Made by a program: the position numbers and the translations under genes. Source: Patagioenas fasciata (Eukaryota > Chordata > Aves > Columbiformes > Columbidae). Taken from it: 64,000 nt of DNA. Every line of letters begins with the position of its first letter. The stretch's first letter is position 1. Of the stretch, positions 1-13,209 are shown piece by piece. The notes beneath the pieces are model-generated. The model had not been told where the DNA came from. It made no database searches and was given only the letters and a program-made list of their open reading frames with translations. The stretch lies in the NCBI RefSeq assembly GCF_037038585.1, contig NC_092560.1, positions 62,004,049-62,068,048 on the forward strand. Direction: 5' to 3'.

Positions 1-626
1 AAGAGACATGACCGCCTGCTCGGTGACTGGAGTGAAACACCAATGCCAAGCAGAAGACAAGAGATGCCTCCACCTGGGCGCCCATCTTCCATGACCACCC
101 TGCCGTCCTCCAGCCCCTGCTGCCCCGGCTGCATCAGGATGCCCAGGAGGCAGCAGGAGCGCAGAGACTCGTCATCTCCAGCCTGCGCTACTTCGGCCTG
201 GATGAGGAGAGTCTGACCCGGATGCTGCAGGCCTCCCTGGGCAGGCGCACGGGGAGCTTCGTCCAGCAGCTCATCGACACCATCGTGCGCCGGTGCAGCG
301 GGGAGGTCCGACGTCAGCTGGGCCTTGAGGACACCCCTGCTGCTGGAGAGAGGGACGGCAGCCCTGATCCTGCTCCTGTGCCGTCTCTTTGCGTGACATC
401 CCTGCAGCCCTGCCAGTGCTCACGTTTCCAGCCACGGAGAGTGAGAACACCTGCAGGAGGATCCCGAGGAAGCTGTGCTCGGGCCCTCCGCTTACAGCCC
501 GGGCAGCCAATGGGAGGAACGGCTGAGCCCCAAGAGGAAGGCCGGCTGCACTTAGGACCCCTCCCAGCTCCACAAGAAGCCACCCCACCGTCAGTGATGA
601 TGGGAGGGTGCTGCAAGGGCTGCTAA
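1..626 (+). pseudogene. TOPORS-like gene 3' fragment, probably degraded
   Basis: From about position 63 one frame reads without a stop to a TAA at 624-626. The protein starts DASTWAPIFHDHPAVLQPLL, continues with YFGLDEESLTRML, and then IDTIVRRCSGEVRRQL before a Pro/Ser-rich low-complexity tail. This spacing (Trp and Pro-Leu-Leu segment, LDEE helix, then I-x-x-IVxRCSxExRR) resembles the region after the RING domain in bird TOPORS-like proteins; TOPORS is a nuclear RING-type ubiquitin/SUMO E3 ligase. The RING would lie left of the window. Upstream of 60 the same frame has TGA codons at 9 and 24, whereas frame 1 is open there, which suggests a frameshift near 50-60 or an exon boundary. A poly(A) signal follows at 702. 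The match is from memory of the family, so the name is tentative; it could be a functional TOPORS-like paralog whose first part is outside the window. Confidence 0.42.
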
Positions 627-701
627 ACCATGGCCCGGCTGGCAGCTGGGGCTCAGGCTACTCCCCAAGAGATCCTGGGCCCTTACATCTCGTTACTATG
701 C

Positions 702-707
702 AATAAA
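702..707 (+). terminator. Poly(A) signal AATAAA
   Basis: A canonical AATAAA lies 76 bp after the stop codon of the TOPORS-like frame. Its position suits the 3' end of that transcript. A lone hexamer is weak evidence by itself. Confidence 0.35.
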
Positions 708-1779
708 AGAACAGAAAGGCACAAAATATGCAGAAAAAGTCTCAGGATTACTGACAATGCAGTTGGTGTTGCTGTCCCCACCCGTGCTGCTTTCTCTCCC
801 TTTTGCTGGTGCTGCACCCAAAGCTTCCTCACGTGTCCGCTGGGCCCTACCATCTCCTCCACCCAGAAGCCTTGAAACTGGGTACAGAGCCTGCAGGCTG
901 GTAGTGCCACAGTCTTGTCGCGTTCCTGGGCAACGGGACTCAAGGCACGGGCTGCACACGCCGTGGGCTGCAGAGGAATGGGGGCAGGAGATGGGACGAG
1001 GCTCAGGTCCACGGAGGAGGAGAGGCACAAGCCTCTCTGCTTCGATTCTCTTGTTCTTTGGAAACTCGCTCATCCTGGTTTCTTCTGGGTCTGTTACCAG
1101 TGCTTCAGGGAGTTCTGTGTGGGACCCTAAAATGGATGCCCTTTGAAGCTCACAGAGAGTGAGCATTGTGTGACAGTGACATAGCAAGGTTTTCCTAATA
1201 GTGTCAACCCACAGAAATGGCAATGCCATTTCACTGCCTTGTAATCTCATCTGCACAGAGGTTTTCAAAACGTGCGAGTGGGTGATTTTGGAAGAAATCT
1301 GTGGCCCACTGTTGCCTTGGTTTGTAAATACCAAGGCCTGCAGCCATAAGCAACATACCGGGAACTTGTTCTGACCTGTTCAGTTCAGAGCTGGCAAGGA
1401 GACCATTGGCTCTCAGTAGTACTCTAGGTCTGATATTTACCCTGTAAAAGAAATTCAAGGATTGAAGGCAACATTAAAATTCCTCATCTTTACTAACAGT
1501 TTCAAAAGTGGATCTTAATGTTGATGGTTTCTTCTTGCTTGCATTAGGATCTCCTCAGCATTGTTGGTATGATTTGTTGGCACATACTCAGGTCTTGCCT
1601 TTTCTCTTTAATGTGTTGCCTCTGCATGTTACCTCTGCATATACTGTATGGTTCTTCTGCAAATACCAGATCCTATGTCGGTGTTTGCTTTGCTCCCACC
1701 AAAAACGTGTTTCACCCAGCTCCTGGCCTATGATTCTGCTGTTGTTTCTAGCTTTGGGTTTGAGAACACTGCCAAAACC
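708..1779. other. Intergenic, moderately GC-rich, no gene seen
   Basis: Several overlapping short frames exist on both strands at 700-1340, but none has recognisable domains, and the overlap on both strands indicates chance frames in GC-rich sequence. No repeat family was recognised. Confidence 0.4.
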
Positions 1780-1910
1780 ATAGAATCACAGAATCATAGT
1801 ATGATTTGGGTTGCAAGGGACCTTCAAAGCTTATCTAGTCCAACCCCCCTGTAATGAGCATGCATGTTTTCAACTATATCAGGTTGCTCAGAACCCCATC
1901 CATCCTCAGA
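1780..1910 (-). mobile_element. CR1 LINE 3'-end fragment
   Basis: On the plus strand it opens with tagaatcacagaatcatag, the reverse complement of the CR1 3' tail octamers. This is followed by the usual 'aagggacctt', 'catctagtccaaccccc' and 'ttcaactatatcaggttgctcaga' blocks in CR1 order (each quoted in part only). It fades out near 1910. The element is strongly 5'-truncated and carries only 3' untranslated sequence, so it has no coding capacity. Confidence 0.85.
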
Positions 1911-2503
1911 CATTCATAATCTCTTTCAAATAAATACCTGTTACAATTTTTAATTTGTAGGTAAAGAACTTGATTTCAGTCTTAGTGAAGATGCTTGTGA
2001 ATATGATCTTCGCTTTTTTCCACCTGCCAACAATATGAGGTAGCCAAATCCTCTTAAATTTATGTTTTTAACACTGGCTATCCGGATTGCCTTATAGAAG
2101 TGTATCTCTCCATTGGCAATATGCAAGAAACAAAGGTTAATAAGGTCAGATGCTACAAATTGCATTGAAGTCAGATACTGAAACCTACCATCGTGAGTAC
2201 TCTTAATACTCCTCTATTTTTCTTTACTTACTTCTGTGTATTGAAAACTCTGGACTATCACAGTACTCATCTGGGGCCTAGATAGGAGGAAGCATTCTTA
2301 CTCAGTAGTAGTGAGCCTGAAAGAGTAGTACAACTACTTGTTTCAGAAGTGACCTCTCAGCACTCAGCTGCACAAGGACATGTGTCAGAGAAGTCAGCAA
2401 CTGCCAAACTCTGTGACAGAAAGATGGAAGCACCTATGAGTCCATACTGTTCTTTAAAGCACTGTAGGATATACTGATCTTATTATTTTTTTTTATTAGT
2501 GTT

Positions 2504-2519
2504 AATAATAATAATAATA
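2504..2519 (+). repeat. (AAT)n microsatellite
   Basis: Five uninterrupted AAT units plus one base, preceded at 2480-2500 by a T-rich run. It is an ordinary short tandem repeat. Confidence 0.7.
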
Positions 2520-4742
2520 GTTCAAAGTGTCTGAATGAATGAGCATTGTTTCACAACTTGCCAGAGTGCTGTTTTCATAACAAAAAACTGGAAACTGGGG
2601 GTATGTGTTGAATGCCCAAGGGTATGGCACAAGAGCATAGGAGTGTCTGAAGATGTAGGGGCAGTGTTGTCAGGCAGTGCAATGCAGCTATATCCACACT
2701 GCCTATTGAGCCTGGCCTTGATGCATGCTATGCCTTTAGCTGTGCCTAGACTAGTTGACATCGGATTAGTGAACAGATAGGCTAGGCAAAGGCTAGTCGG
2801 CACAGCCATTACTATGTTTGCTAACAGCTGAGCTATGTGGACCATCAATGTTCAGTAGCCCAGCGCTCAGTTTTGCTCCCTGACAGTTTTATTTAGCAAT
2901 ATAAATGCAGTCCATATCCATGCTGAAGCATCAAGCCTCGCAGAAAACTCTCTTAGTCTGGTAAGGAAAAGTTTATTTCTATCATTATTATTTACTGCCA
3001 CAGACGCATGTTGCTTCTGTAAAAAGGCCAATGTCCCAGTTATTCTTTTGCCAAACTGCAGCTCCAAGGCTGGGGAACAGCAGCAACCATGTGCAAAGTT
3101 CAGTATCTCAGCCTCTTTAAACCTTTGACTCACACATATGCAATTGCACAAAGTTACACCCCTTGCTACTTATCAGAAGACAAATGTCACCACTTGTAAT
3201 CTCTAAACATCAAAGAAACAACAGAGGGTTATGCAGTGTTAGCAATATGCCAGATTGCACACATGCACCCTTAACAGATTTATCTGCAGACAGTTTTATC
3301 ATTTATGAGACTGATGAATTCAAATTCAGTCACCTCAGGTTACCTTGGCTGAATCACCTGTGTACCTATGAGCTTTCACTCTGTTGGAATGTATTTCTTT
3401 AATTATATGTTTATATTATGTAAACTGACTCATGCTATATCACTCACTCAAAGGAAAACAGATACACTTTTAATTCTCTTTTCCATACAGACAATCCTAG
3501 TTAGTTTTCATTAACCTGAAAAATCTATGATTGATTAAACTTTTGGAAATATGTTGTGTATCTGTGCTCATTTCCAACCTAATATTATTCAAAGACATTT
3601 TGAAAACATCTTCTGCACTGGGTTAAGGACTGTAGAAGATGACATAATGCATGAAAAGTGTTGTTTCATCCCAAAGAGTTCTATTGCTAATAGTAATTAA
3701 TCAAAGTATTAAATCCTGTATAACATGAATTGTACATTGAGTATATACATGTACATGTATGTGATGAGCAAAATGGCTCATAAAAAGAAAAAAGAGCATT
3801 TTCTGAACAAGCCAACAGCTTAAAGGATCTGAATAAGTTACAGTGTAAGGCCTATACATGCCATTCCCACCAATCTGCATTTCAGAAATATTTCACTATT
3901 TTTTCAATAAACATTAGATCAAATAAACGTACTTGGTTTAAATATAGCTCAACACTTAGTCAAGGTTTCATGAAAGTTCTCACAAAGCATCTCTGCGAAT
4001 TGTGAATGCATACATATCTTCTCATAGATAGGTCCAATTCATGGAATTCATGTTCCACTGACAAAATTGGCAGTAGTAGTAAAATCATGAAACTTGATTA
4101 GCTATGAATATTTCTTGTGTTTGCAATTTTTTTTGAGGAGGCAGTGGGAGATGCAAAGAGAAGGAGAGGAGGAGACACACAGGACAGGACTACCTAAGAA
4201 CCATTTACTACAAAACCATAAACACTGTAAAATAGAGAGCCTTTGAAAGTAAAGATATTATAGTCATAATTCTTGCTCCTCCAGCGCTAACTTGCTAATC
4301 TTTGGGAAGAAGAGGGTAAAAGCAAAGCTTTAATCATATTTTTTATTTTCAAGCATAAAGGTTAAATTTAACTATATAATTATCAGAAAACCCACAGAAT
4401 ATTCTCTGCTCCTAAGATAACATTGACAGAATAACCTGAAATTCTGTCTCTTTCAATTTTTTTCACCACTTGGTTTTGCAGTCTTACCACTCTTATCAAA
4501 ATATATTCTTGTAATTGTCAGTATAATATTTAATTTATTTAGCCCTTTAAAATAAGTTATTTCGTGCTATAGATTATAATTTCAGGAAGTTAAAGTGAGG
4601 CATATTTGAAAATAACAACCTCATGTTGCCCCAAATTGCAAGGGTGTTTGGAATAGTAACTTGGGGAGGAAGAAACGAAGACTAGGGCCCTGACAAGGTC
4701 AAGTCATTGGAAAATGGTAATATTGCAAAGGCTTCTGACTTT

Positions 4743-4803
4743 TTTTTTTTTTTTTTTTTTTAAGAAATAGGTGGCTGTTATCTTAAAAAAAAAAAAAAAA
4801 AAA
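4743..4803. repeat. Inverted homopolymer hairpin (T19-AAGA / TCTT-A19)
   Basis: A T22 run (4740-4761) followed by AAGA, then a 15-base spacer, then TCTT followed by A19 (4785-4803). T19AAGA and TCTTA19 are exact reverse complements, giving a perfect 23-bp stem. It may reflect two oppositely oriented retroposon tails or a slippage-grown palindrome; no retroposon body was recognised between or beside the arms. Confidence 0.7.
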
Positions 4804-7800
4804 GGATAAAAACAAGTTCCTGCCTCCTTATCCTGCTAGCAGATATGCACTGTCTAACTAAAGACAGACATGCCTAAGTGTAGTTCTCTTTTCAGAGAGT
4901 TCACTCCTAGCTGAAATCTTGGCTGGGGATGCTGACTTAGGCAATAAAACCCAGTTATAGGAGTACGAACAATTACCACAGATTTACTATGTACGCACTT
5001 TTTGTCTTTTTTTCTCAATGTAGTTGATCATCCAGTAAAAGGAAGATCATTGCAAGAAGAAGATTTCACAAAAATTCAGTGAGTGGAAGATCCATACTGT
5101 TTTTCAATAGAAAGCACTGATAAGCACTGAAAGAACAGAAGTGCTGGCTATGAATTCACATAGAAAGCCAGGGAATAAAAGTAATCGCTAGAAGTTTCAT
5201 TCACTCAGGGGCAGAAAACTGAAATTCTAGAGATCTGAGGATGTGTATTTGTGAACAGCCAATTCACAAGCTCATGAAAACCTGTGAGACTGAACAACCA
5301 GACCTCCCATCACTTCACTTTTATGAGACATGTCAGAAGAGAAGGATCAATACTAAGGGGTAGCTCCTAGCAGAGATCGAAGCCTTGACTGTGCTGACTC
5401 TTCTGTAAGCCACAGCAGAGACAGACCCCAGGCTCATGATATAGCACAGAGTTACCACAAACCCTTCAGTCTGTTAGTGGGTGTCTTTGGTTTCCCAGAA
5501 AAAAACCCAGTGGTCTCCCATCAATCTACTCTGACAGACCCCTAACTCTTCAGACACTGAGGTGTGAAAAGAAGCCTCAGCTGTGAGTAGTCATAACAGT
5601 TCCACAACAGTGCACGCTCCACAGCCAATGCTATTACAAATCAGCAAAGGGCTTGGGTGTTTCTGGAAATACAAGCACTAGTGAAGTTCCTTGGCATACA
5701 AGGTAGGCAAGTAACAGCTCTGCTCATCAAGATACATGCTGTGCCTTTTTAATTTTACCTTCTTATTTGTCAGCCTTTATTGTACCCAAAAAATTCCATT
5801 TTTGATTTCTTGTTGCGTGTAACAGCTTTCAGTGCGAAGCTGTAGCCACGTGACAGTCTTACATCCAGTAAGCATGGTAGAGAACCCTTGAAGTCTAGTT
5901 AAATATTGAACTAGGGGATGACTCAAGGAAATTTTCCCATGAATGTTTGTGAAATAGTCCTGGAATAAGTACTGCCGGACTACAAATATATTTCACCAGC
6001 AGTTCCCACATTCCTTTTGTCTGGGAGGAACTGACTAGTACTACCAGTTGTCAGTATACCATTGCTGTCATCAGTTGGATACAATTTCAGTTGATGCAAA
6101 GGACCTGTAAATCATAGCACAGCATGCACATCACTCTGACATTTCCATGGGAGTAGAAAGATACCACAAAAGTTTGATGCATAAGGGACCACTACCATCT
6201 CAAGGTGCTGCCATACGTTCTCCAGCAGCCTGGAAAAATGGGTTTAAGACTGGCTGTTCAGAGAGCATTTGTAGAAATAGTGTAGGCAGAAGGTACTGGA
6301 GTTAACAGAGCCTGGATGAACCAAATGTTGGTTCCAGTCTAAAGTGTTATTTGTAAACACTCATAGTTCAATGCTTTCTTTTCTCTCTAATCATATTTTC
6401 TTTTCATGTTATCTTTCCTTGCTTCCTAAAATGTATTTCTTCAATGCTCTTCCCATGTTGTTTGTCAGGAAAAATATCACCTTTGTTCCGGCTGAAACTG
6501 TCAATTAAGTTATTAACTGATGCTCAGCATGGCTGTGTCTGAATACTAAGTTCCCTATGCATTGTATGAAACCAGCAACTAGAGTATTTAGTCAGATCTA
6601 AACCCATTTGCCAACAGCATGAAAAAAGTAGCCAAAGTTATTCCTATTTATATGTAGACAATTGAATGAAAATGAAATTTTATGTTTTCATAATAATAAT
6701 TCCTGATTTTACAAGATGAAATGCAAGTACATAATTTATTAATATATATTACAATGAATTGAACACTCATGAGTTGGAAACACAGAGCAAAGGTTTATTT
6801 GCTTCATCTAAGTGATACATTAAATAAACTAAAGCAGACAAAACAAACAGTCTGGCAAAATGCTGACAGTGGGTCTAGAATGAACTACAGCTACAAATAT
6901 GGATGATCTTTGTGGTGAATCACTGATAAAAATAACATTCAGTTAATGATAAAAGAAAGATTGATTTTGTGACCAGCAAATACTGATCTGACATTAACTA
7001 TTGTGCAAAATTGCAGCTAATGAGAGTCTCTCATCTCTCTCTCTCTAAAAGCTGTTGGGGGAGCATTAAACTTCTTGCAAAAATAGGTCGCAAAAATAAA
7101 ATTGTTTATAAAATTCTCTGGAAGCTTAACAAAGACATTTTAATACAGTCATATTAAAGTAAACTAAGAAATTACATTCCTGAGTGCCAGGTATAGTGAG
7201 GGATATAATATGAAACTTTCCAGTATCAGTTTCTGAATCCAGAAGATTATTTTCTAAAAAAAAATTACAAAAGAAATCTATATGAAGTGCCAGGATTTGA
7301 GTCCAGAGGTTGAGATTCTCAATTTGCTAACAGAAGGAACTCTTGTTCGAAATAACGACAGTAAGAGACATTAATCTGATAAGTGGGGGGTAGAGGGAGC
7401 GGGGGAAATAGTAGAAAGATGAGAGAACTAATTAAAGGAGATGGCAAAAGGAATCAGTGAACTAATTTGTTAATTGAGAAGAGAACATTTGATGCCCACA
7501 GCACCAACAGTATGCCACCTAGCAGTTGTGGGAGAATCAGATTAGCCATGGACCAATAAACATATCTATATGTTCAAAAACATGGAAATAGCTTTTGAAA
7601 GGGCGCCTCCAAAAGCTATTTATAACTTGGCAGATTATGGGTGACTACGTGTAACAGAGGTGCTCATGAAGCTCAAGGCTACTTGAAATCCTTGGAGTGA
7701 TCAACCTTAATCAATGATGAGCAGCCAGTGAACTAGTCCAAAGTGTTGTTCCTCAGGGGTTACAAATAAACATAAAACCCCACTGAGGGGAAAAGCCCAG

Positions 7801-8380
7801 TAACTTGGAAGTTACCTAAAATATACAGCAACTGGTTTACAGATCCTGCTCAAGACTTCAGCACTCAGAAAAGTACTGGTTGCTCAGCAGTTTATTATCT
7901 TCTGTGGATTAGCTCTCACCTATTTTTCCCTCTAGAAGAAAGGTCTCTAAGTAGCAGTCACAGAAATTTTCCAAATGGCTCTAGCTGCCAAGGACTGCCA
8001 GTTCTGAGTACTCTTCCTGGCTGACTGAGCCTGTTTTTCCCTTCTAACCAAGCTGAGGTCCATGCTGTGAATGAGGGAAGACTGCAAAGCTTTTTTTTTT
8101 TTTTTTTTTTGTGCTTAGCACTCCAAAGTATTTTTATGATCCAATTTAAGAGAAGTCCCAACGCCAGTTTATGTTCTGTGCAAAGTTCCCCAAGTGACAG
8201 ATGAACCACCGCAGAACAAGACTGTAGCAGAATTAAGAACAAAATCACACCCCTCTCAGGCAATTTTTCAGAATACTCCTCACATACTGTGGTTAATGGT
8301 AGTGTCCCAGCCTGGTGCTCTATAAACAACTCCTAGTCTGAATTATTCAGAGACAAATCATTATGCCTTTGGGTGTGGGA

Positions 8381-8452
8381 TTTTTTTGTTGTTGTTGGTT
8401 TGGTTTGGGTTTGATTTTGGTTTTGGTTTTTTTTGTTTGTTTTGTTTATTTT
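8381..8452 (+). repeat. T/G-rich low-complexity tract
   Basis: Runs of TTTTG/GGTTT units follow one another here, for example ttggtttggtttgggtttga. Similar C/A-rich tracts of the complementary type occur at 15987-16125 and 49618-49800. Confidence 0.6.
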
Positions 8453-11237
8453 CAGTTGTAGCAAAGGAACTGTACACAGGATGGTTGTTATCTAGTGATC
8501 CTGGGAGAAATATTCGTTAATATAACAGCAAGAACAATTTAAGATCATGAGGGATACATGCAACAATGGCTGAAAGTGTTGTAGTTTGCTTGTTTGTTAA
8601 AGGATAATGAGAGCTCCAGCTCTGCCAGACATTTTCTAGCCCTCAGCTGATTTGGAGATCTCCTCTCTTGCCCCCTCCTCCCAGATTTTCAGTTCAGGTA
8701 TAACAAGTTCTAGTGTGGCATCTGTTCCATGAAAACAAAAGAAAACAATGCAAAACCAAATAAAAACTAGAAAAAAAGTTTTCACTTATTCAATGCAAAA
8801 CATATACAAGGAGGTGGCTTCTCTTATCTCTGGGAAAATGAAGTGTCATCTAGCAGGGTACTACCAGGTGCCCTGCAGTGCCCTACCAAGCAACTGACAA
8901 AATATTTAAGGAAAGGGTGTCCTCAGAATTTTAAAACTATTTAGAACTCTCAGTGTCACGAGTGTGTAAAATGTTAAATGATGTAAAATCCAGCCCTACA
9001 CTGTATATGTCATTAGCTCTCCAGAAAATATTTAGGCGAGTTGGCCTATACTCTTGTATTTTCCCAGTCTAGACCTTCTCTTGGATTACCATAGAGGAAA
9101 AACTTCCAAAAGTTTGTGGAGTTTCTTTCCAAATACAGGGAAGAGCTGTAAAATGCAGCAGCAAAGATATCACTGGTGCATGTGTTGCACAGTACAGCAG
9201 TATCTCATCTTCCAGGGTGTACCACCAGAGAGGCATAGAGGAGCACAGCGAGAGCCATGGAGCCTACATTACCCATGACTGGTTTTTCACACTGACTAGT
9301 TATATCAAAACAGCTGTCATGAACAGCAACAACAAAACTAAAACCTAACTTGGGTGGTACATTCTGAGATTTGACAGCCATCCATGTTGCACCCAGACAA
9401 AACGGCAAAAACATCTAGAAAACAGCTGAAGAAGAAATGGCCCTCTCCTTGGAAAAGCTGCAGATGAAACATTCCTTGTATCTGATTTCAGTCATTCTCA
9501 GAAATGCATGTTAAACATTGCCACAGCCACACTGTCTGGATACTGTATCAGATAGTATCATTAGCCGAATGCAACTAAACCAGTCTCAGATATAGTCCGC
9601 TTCCACGGTGCTTCTGCTGCCCGCAGACTACATGCACCACTGACCAGTGGTGACTAAAATAGGAGCTGCTTCTCTTTGTAGCACTAGACTCAACCTGTTT
9701 TCACCTATTCACAAGAGGTCAAAAAGTGGCCAAAATAGCCTCCACAGTGAACTACCACATATCAGTGACACTTTGATAAGGCCTTATTCTTAAAATAGCC
9801 TGTAAAATATTACGCATCCTTCAATGCTTTTCATAGGCTGTGGATGTGCAGTTGCATACAACTGTAACAGCGTATGAGCAAAGCTACATCTTACAAGGAT
9901 TGTTAAAATAACCGTTGTGGCCTCTCATCCATCTCTAAGAGGTTAGTCTCAAAATTTTAGAGGATACCCTTTTAAATTGTGATCTACCATTCCACATGGA
10001 TGTCTACATCCACATATAGTTAATTATGATTGATACAGCCTCTCTGATCCAGCATGTCACAACAGCTGCATTTATGTTCTTAAGACAAATGACCTTTTAT
10101 CAGTGATAGCAAACTGAATCCTCATCATTGACCCTATCACCTGCATTTAAAAAAAATTTTTTTAAAACACTTTCTTTTTTTTTTTCCTATGTTGCACCTC
10201 TACAGCCTGTTCAGTGAGGTAACTGAACTGTCTGCATGGTGACCATGGCCAGTGTCTCCAGATAGGGCATGTGTAATGAGGCTATGGACAAGTCCAAGTG
10301 ACAGCGTACCCTGTAGACCAGTGCCCTCTAGCCTGATTTGATGTCAAATGCTGTTGACATTCAACATTTACACTTGCTTACTTTGTCAAGACACAGACTC
10401 ACTAAATAAACACTCCTGTTGATATTGTTGTGTAAAAAATTAAACACCTACTGACCGACATGTGATACATAACCCAGGTGTACCGTGTCCCTGACTGGCA
10501 GCTCAATTTTCTCCTGCCTTTTGGAACACAGAATGTTTAAGAATTTTACTAAAAACATATCAGCTTCAGCAGTGTATACAATAACCTGGTGGCTGAAATA
10601 CATCACCAGAAGATAAAAGAACACGTCCAGGAGCTTTTATTACATGAATGACTTTATACCATATTTATGCAATAGCTTAGGGGTTATAATGCCATTAACA
10701 TTAGCATTAATGCCAGGAAAAAATGGTCTGAACTGAAACAGTAAAAATATTCTCCCAAAGTCACTACATTTCAAAACAGAATTACAAGCCAGTGTTGTGG
10801 CAATTTGTTTTTCTGACTGATTTCCTATTTGTGTCAGTGTCCAGAGGGCACCAGCAGGCCTTACAGTCTGGCTCAGCATCCCTCAGGACCTCTTCCATCC
10901 CTGACTTTAGCCCAGGAGCCCATTGCACCCAGTCCAGAGCCACTACTCCATGCTCTTGCCTGGCTGTGGACCTCACAGATTGTGACCCAGGGAAGTGTTC
11001 ACTGCCCAGTGATTTTTGGACAAGGGATTTCTTTGCATGATTTTAAATTCAGTAGCACCAATGCAGACTGAAAGAAACTACAGGTGAATTTTGTTTTCAC
11101 ACAGTGCTGAAAGAACTGCAACACTTATTAACTCCAGTTTTCAAGTGCATGACTAAAGAGATATCTGAAATAGAGATGAAACAACAAATGCCATAACAAA
11201 TCTGATATGATGTGCAACAGAATTACATGGCACAGTC

Positions 11238-11299
11238 TTCTTTCTCCTTCCCTCCTTTCCTCCTTCCTTCCTCCCTCCTCTCCCTCTCTCACTACCTCC
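11238..11299 (+). repeat. Polypyrimidine (CCTT/CCCT)n tract
   Basis: An almost pure C/T stretch of about 60 bases made of cctt, cctcc and ctctc units. It is a microsatellite-like mirror tract of a type that can form triplex DNA; no gene is adjacent. Confidence 0.65.
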
Positions 11300-12509
11300 C
11301 ATAATACTTCTGAAAGTCTGAGAATTTACTCCAGGTTTTTCTGCTCAGTGGCACATTTTTATCTGAGGGTCAGTTCATATTAAGCACTTTAGGTTTGCTC
11401 AGTGTTATCTCTCCATTTACCATTGTTCAGGAAGAAAGCAGTGCTATAAAGATCAATGCCAAATGGCATTAAAAAGGTGAAAGCTGCCATTCAAGGCCCG
11501 ATATCATTTATGCATGTGTGAAAAAAACAGCGAATTTGGCAAGGTCAGACATGAGACAATTAGGTGATAACTGACAGACAGCTGGAAAGTACATACATTG
11601 CCCGAAGAGAGGGTAAGTGCCTGTATGGACAGATGCTCAAAGCTGATTGATAGACTGTTTTTGAGGTGATAAGTGAAGAGTCTTGGTTAATCACAACAGG
11701 ACACCTTTGATATTACTTACACAAGCTGTGGAAATGGTGTTGCTCAACAAAGACAGAGAACACAAAAGATCTTAATGTAGCATTTACCACAGACTGGATG
11801 AGTGGCACTAATGGCCATGCATGCTTAGCATGTGAATAGAGTTTTTAAGTAATTAGACGGTATATTGTACAGATGCAGGAGATAAAGCTGATAAATAAAC
11901 CTCAGTGATTAGGAAACAATAAATGTGGAGCTACAATTACTTCTGCATGCCCTCTAAACTAAGGCTGCTGCAGAGAGGACTGTATCATGTACACTGTCAG
12001 ACTTCTGCTTGTTCATTGTTACATGATACCATAAAGCAGTCTCAGTGATGAATCTGAAGTGAAGTATTACATCTGGGCAAAACAGGAGTAGTGATTTTTG
12101 GAAGAGGTGTAATTAGAAGCAGTCATCTGTGAACTGTAGGAAGAAAGACTGAATATAACTATGTTGGTTCAGGGTGTCAAATCCAAAATACAGCCTCTAA
12201 TAGGAGCCCAAGCGGAGAATATAAAAGTAGTGTAAGCAGATAGTGATCCTTCCAAAAACCATTCACCCAGACTCCAACAACTTGCAGCTCAAAGATATTT
12301 AACAATTCTCAGAGGATTCCTCTTGCATGGTCACATCTTGTCTGCCCTAAGCCTTCTGGCGCTCACAAAACCCTCTTGAAGTATGGGGCTCCTCAGGTCA
12401 CTAATATGATGTATGAGGAACCTCATCATTGTCTTATCTCTTGAAACTGACTTCTATTAACTTCATCTGAGAATTTGCGCTCTTGTATATTAAAAGATCC
12501 TAGCAATCA

Positions 12510-13070
12510 GTTATTTTGCATCATCTCCAAGCTACTTTTATCTAACACACCTTTATTGTATCTCCTGTCTGCCATGTACTTGAAGAAGCTCTTTCTGTTG
12601 TCCTTGACCCCTCTCACCAGGTTTAATTCTAAGGAGGCCTTAACTTTCCTAGTTGCCTCCCTACATCCTCTGACAACAGCCTTATATTCTTCCCAAGTGG
12701 CCAGCCCCTCCTTCCATGATCTATAAACTCTCCTCTTCCACTTGAGCTTACCCAGCAGTTCCCTGTTTAACCACGCAGGTCCCCTGCCTCCCTTCCTCGA
12801 CTTCCTATGTGTCGGGATGCTCTGATCTTGAGCCTGGTAGAAGCAGTCCCTGAATGCTAACCAACTGTCTTGGGCCCCTTTACCCTCAAGTACCCTTTCC
12901 CACGGGATTTCCCCTAGTAATTTCTTGAAAAGGCTAAAGTTGGCCCTGCTGAAGACCTTCCTTGTTAGTGAGGATGAGGTCCAGCAGTGCACCTCTCCTA
13001 GTCGGCTCCTCCACCACTTGCATCAGAAAGTTATCATCAATGCACTGGAGGACACTTCTTCAAGGTGCAG
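12510..13070 (-). mobile_element. CR1 LINE internal fragment (EN-RT linker), deleted copy
   Basis: Read on the minus strand the protein includes LLGEIPWERVLEGKGAQ, then QDQSIPTHRKSRKG and [13 protein letters not shown]. It runs nearly residue by residue with residues about 200-320 of the CR1 copy at 21415. It also contains the end of the endonuclease region ([14 protein letters not shown], near 12960-13010). Between these two parts about 118 bp present in the intact copy are missing, including the endonuclease SDH motif, and the deletion also shifts the frame. Both ends of the element are truncated. Confidence 0.85.
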
Positions 13071-13209
13071 GCAGACTAGACTGAGCAGATCTTGCTCCCT
13101 GTCTCTCAAGATACCTGATACCTCTACACAATTACTCCTCTACACACATTTAAGGAAGAATGATTTTTTATTACGGCTTTCTACTAATCTGCTTGTTACT
13201 GATGCTAGG

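Larger units (their letters stand above)
1911..12509. other. AT-rich intergenic DNA without recognised genes
   Basis: About 10.6 kb in which all open frames are short (at most about 125 codons) and lack recognisable domains or homology. Contents I could identify: an (AAT)n run at 2504-2519, a homopolymer hairpin at 4743-4803, a T20 run at 8091-8110, a T/G-rich tract near 8381-8452 and a pyrimidine tract at 11238-11299. No LINE, LTR or exon was recognised, although very old repeats would be missed by eye. Confidence 0.45.
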
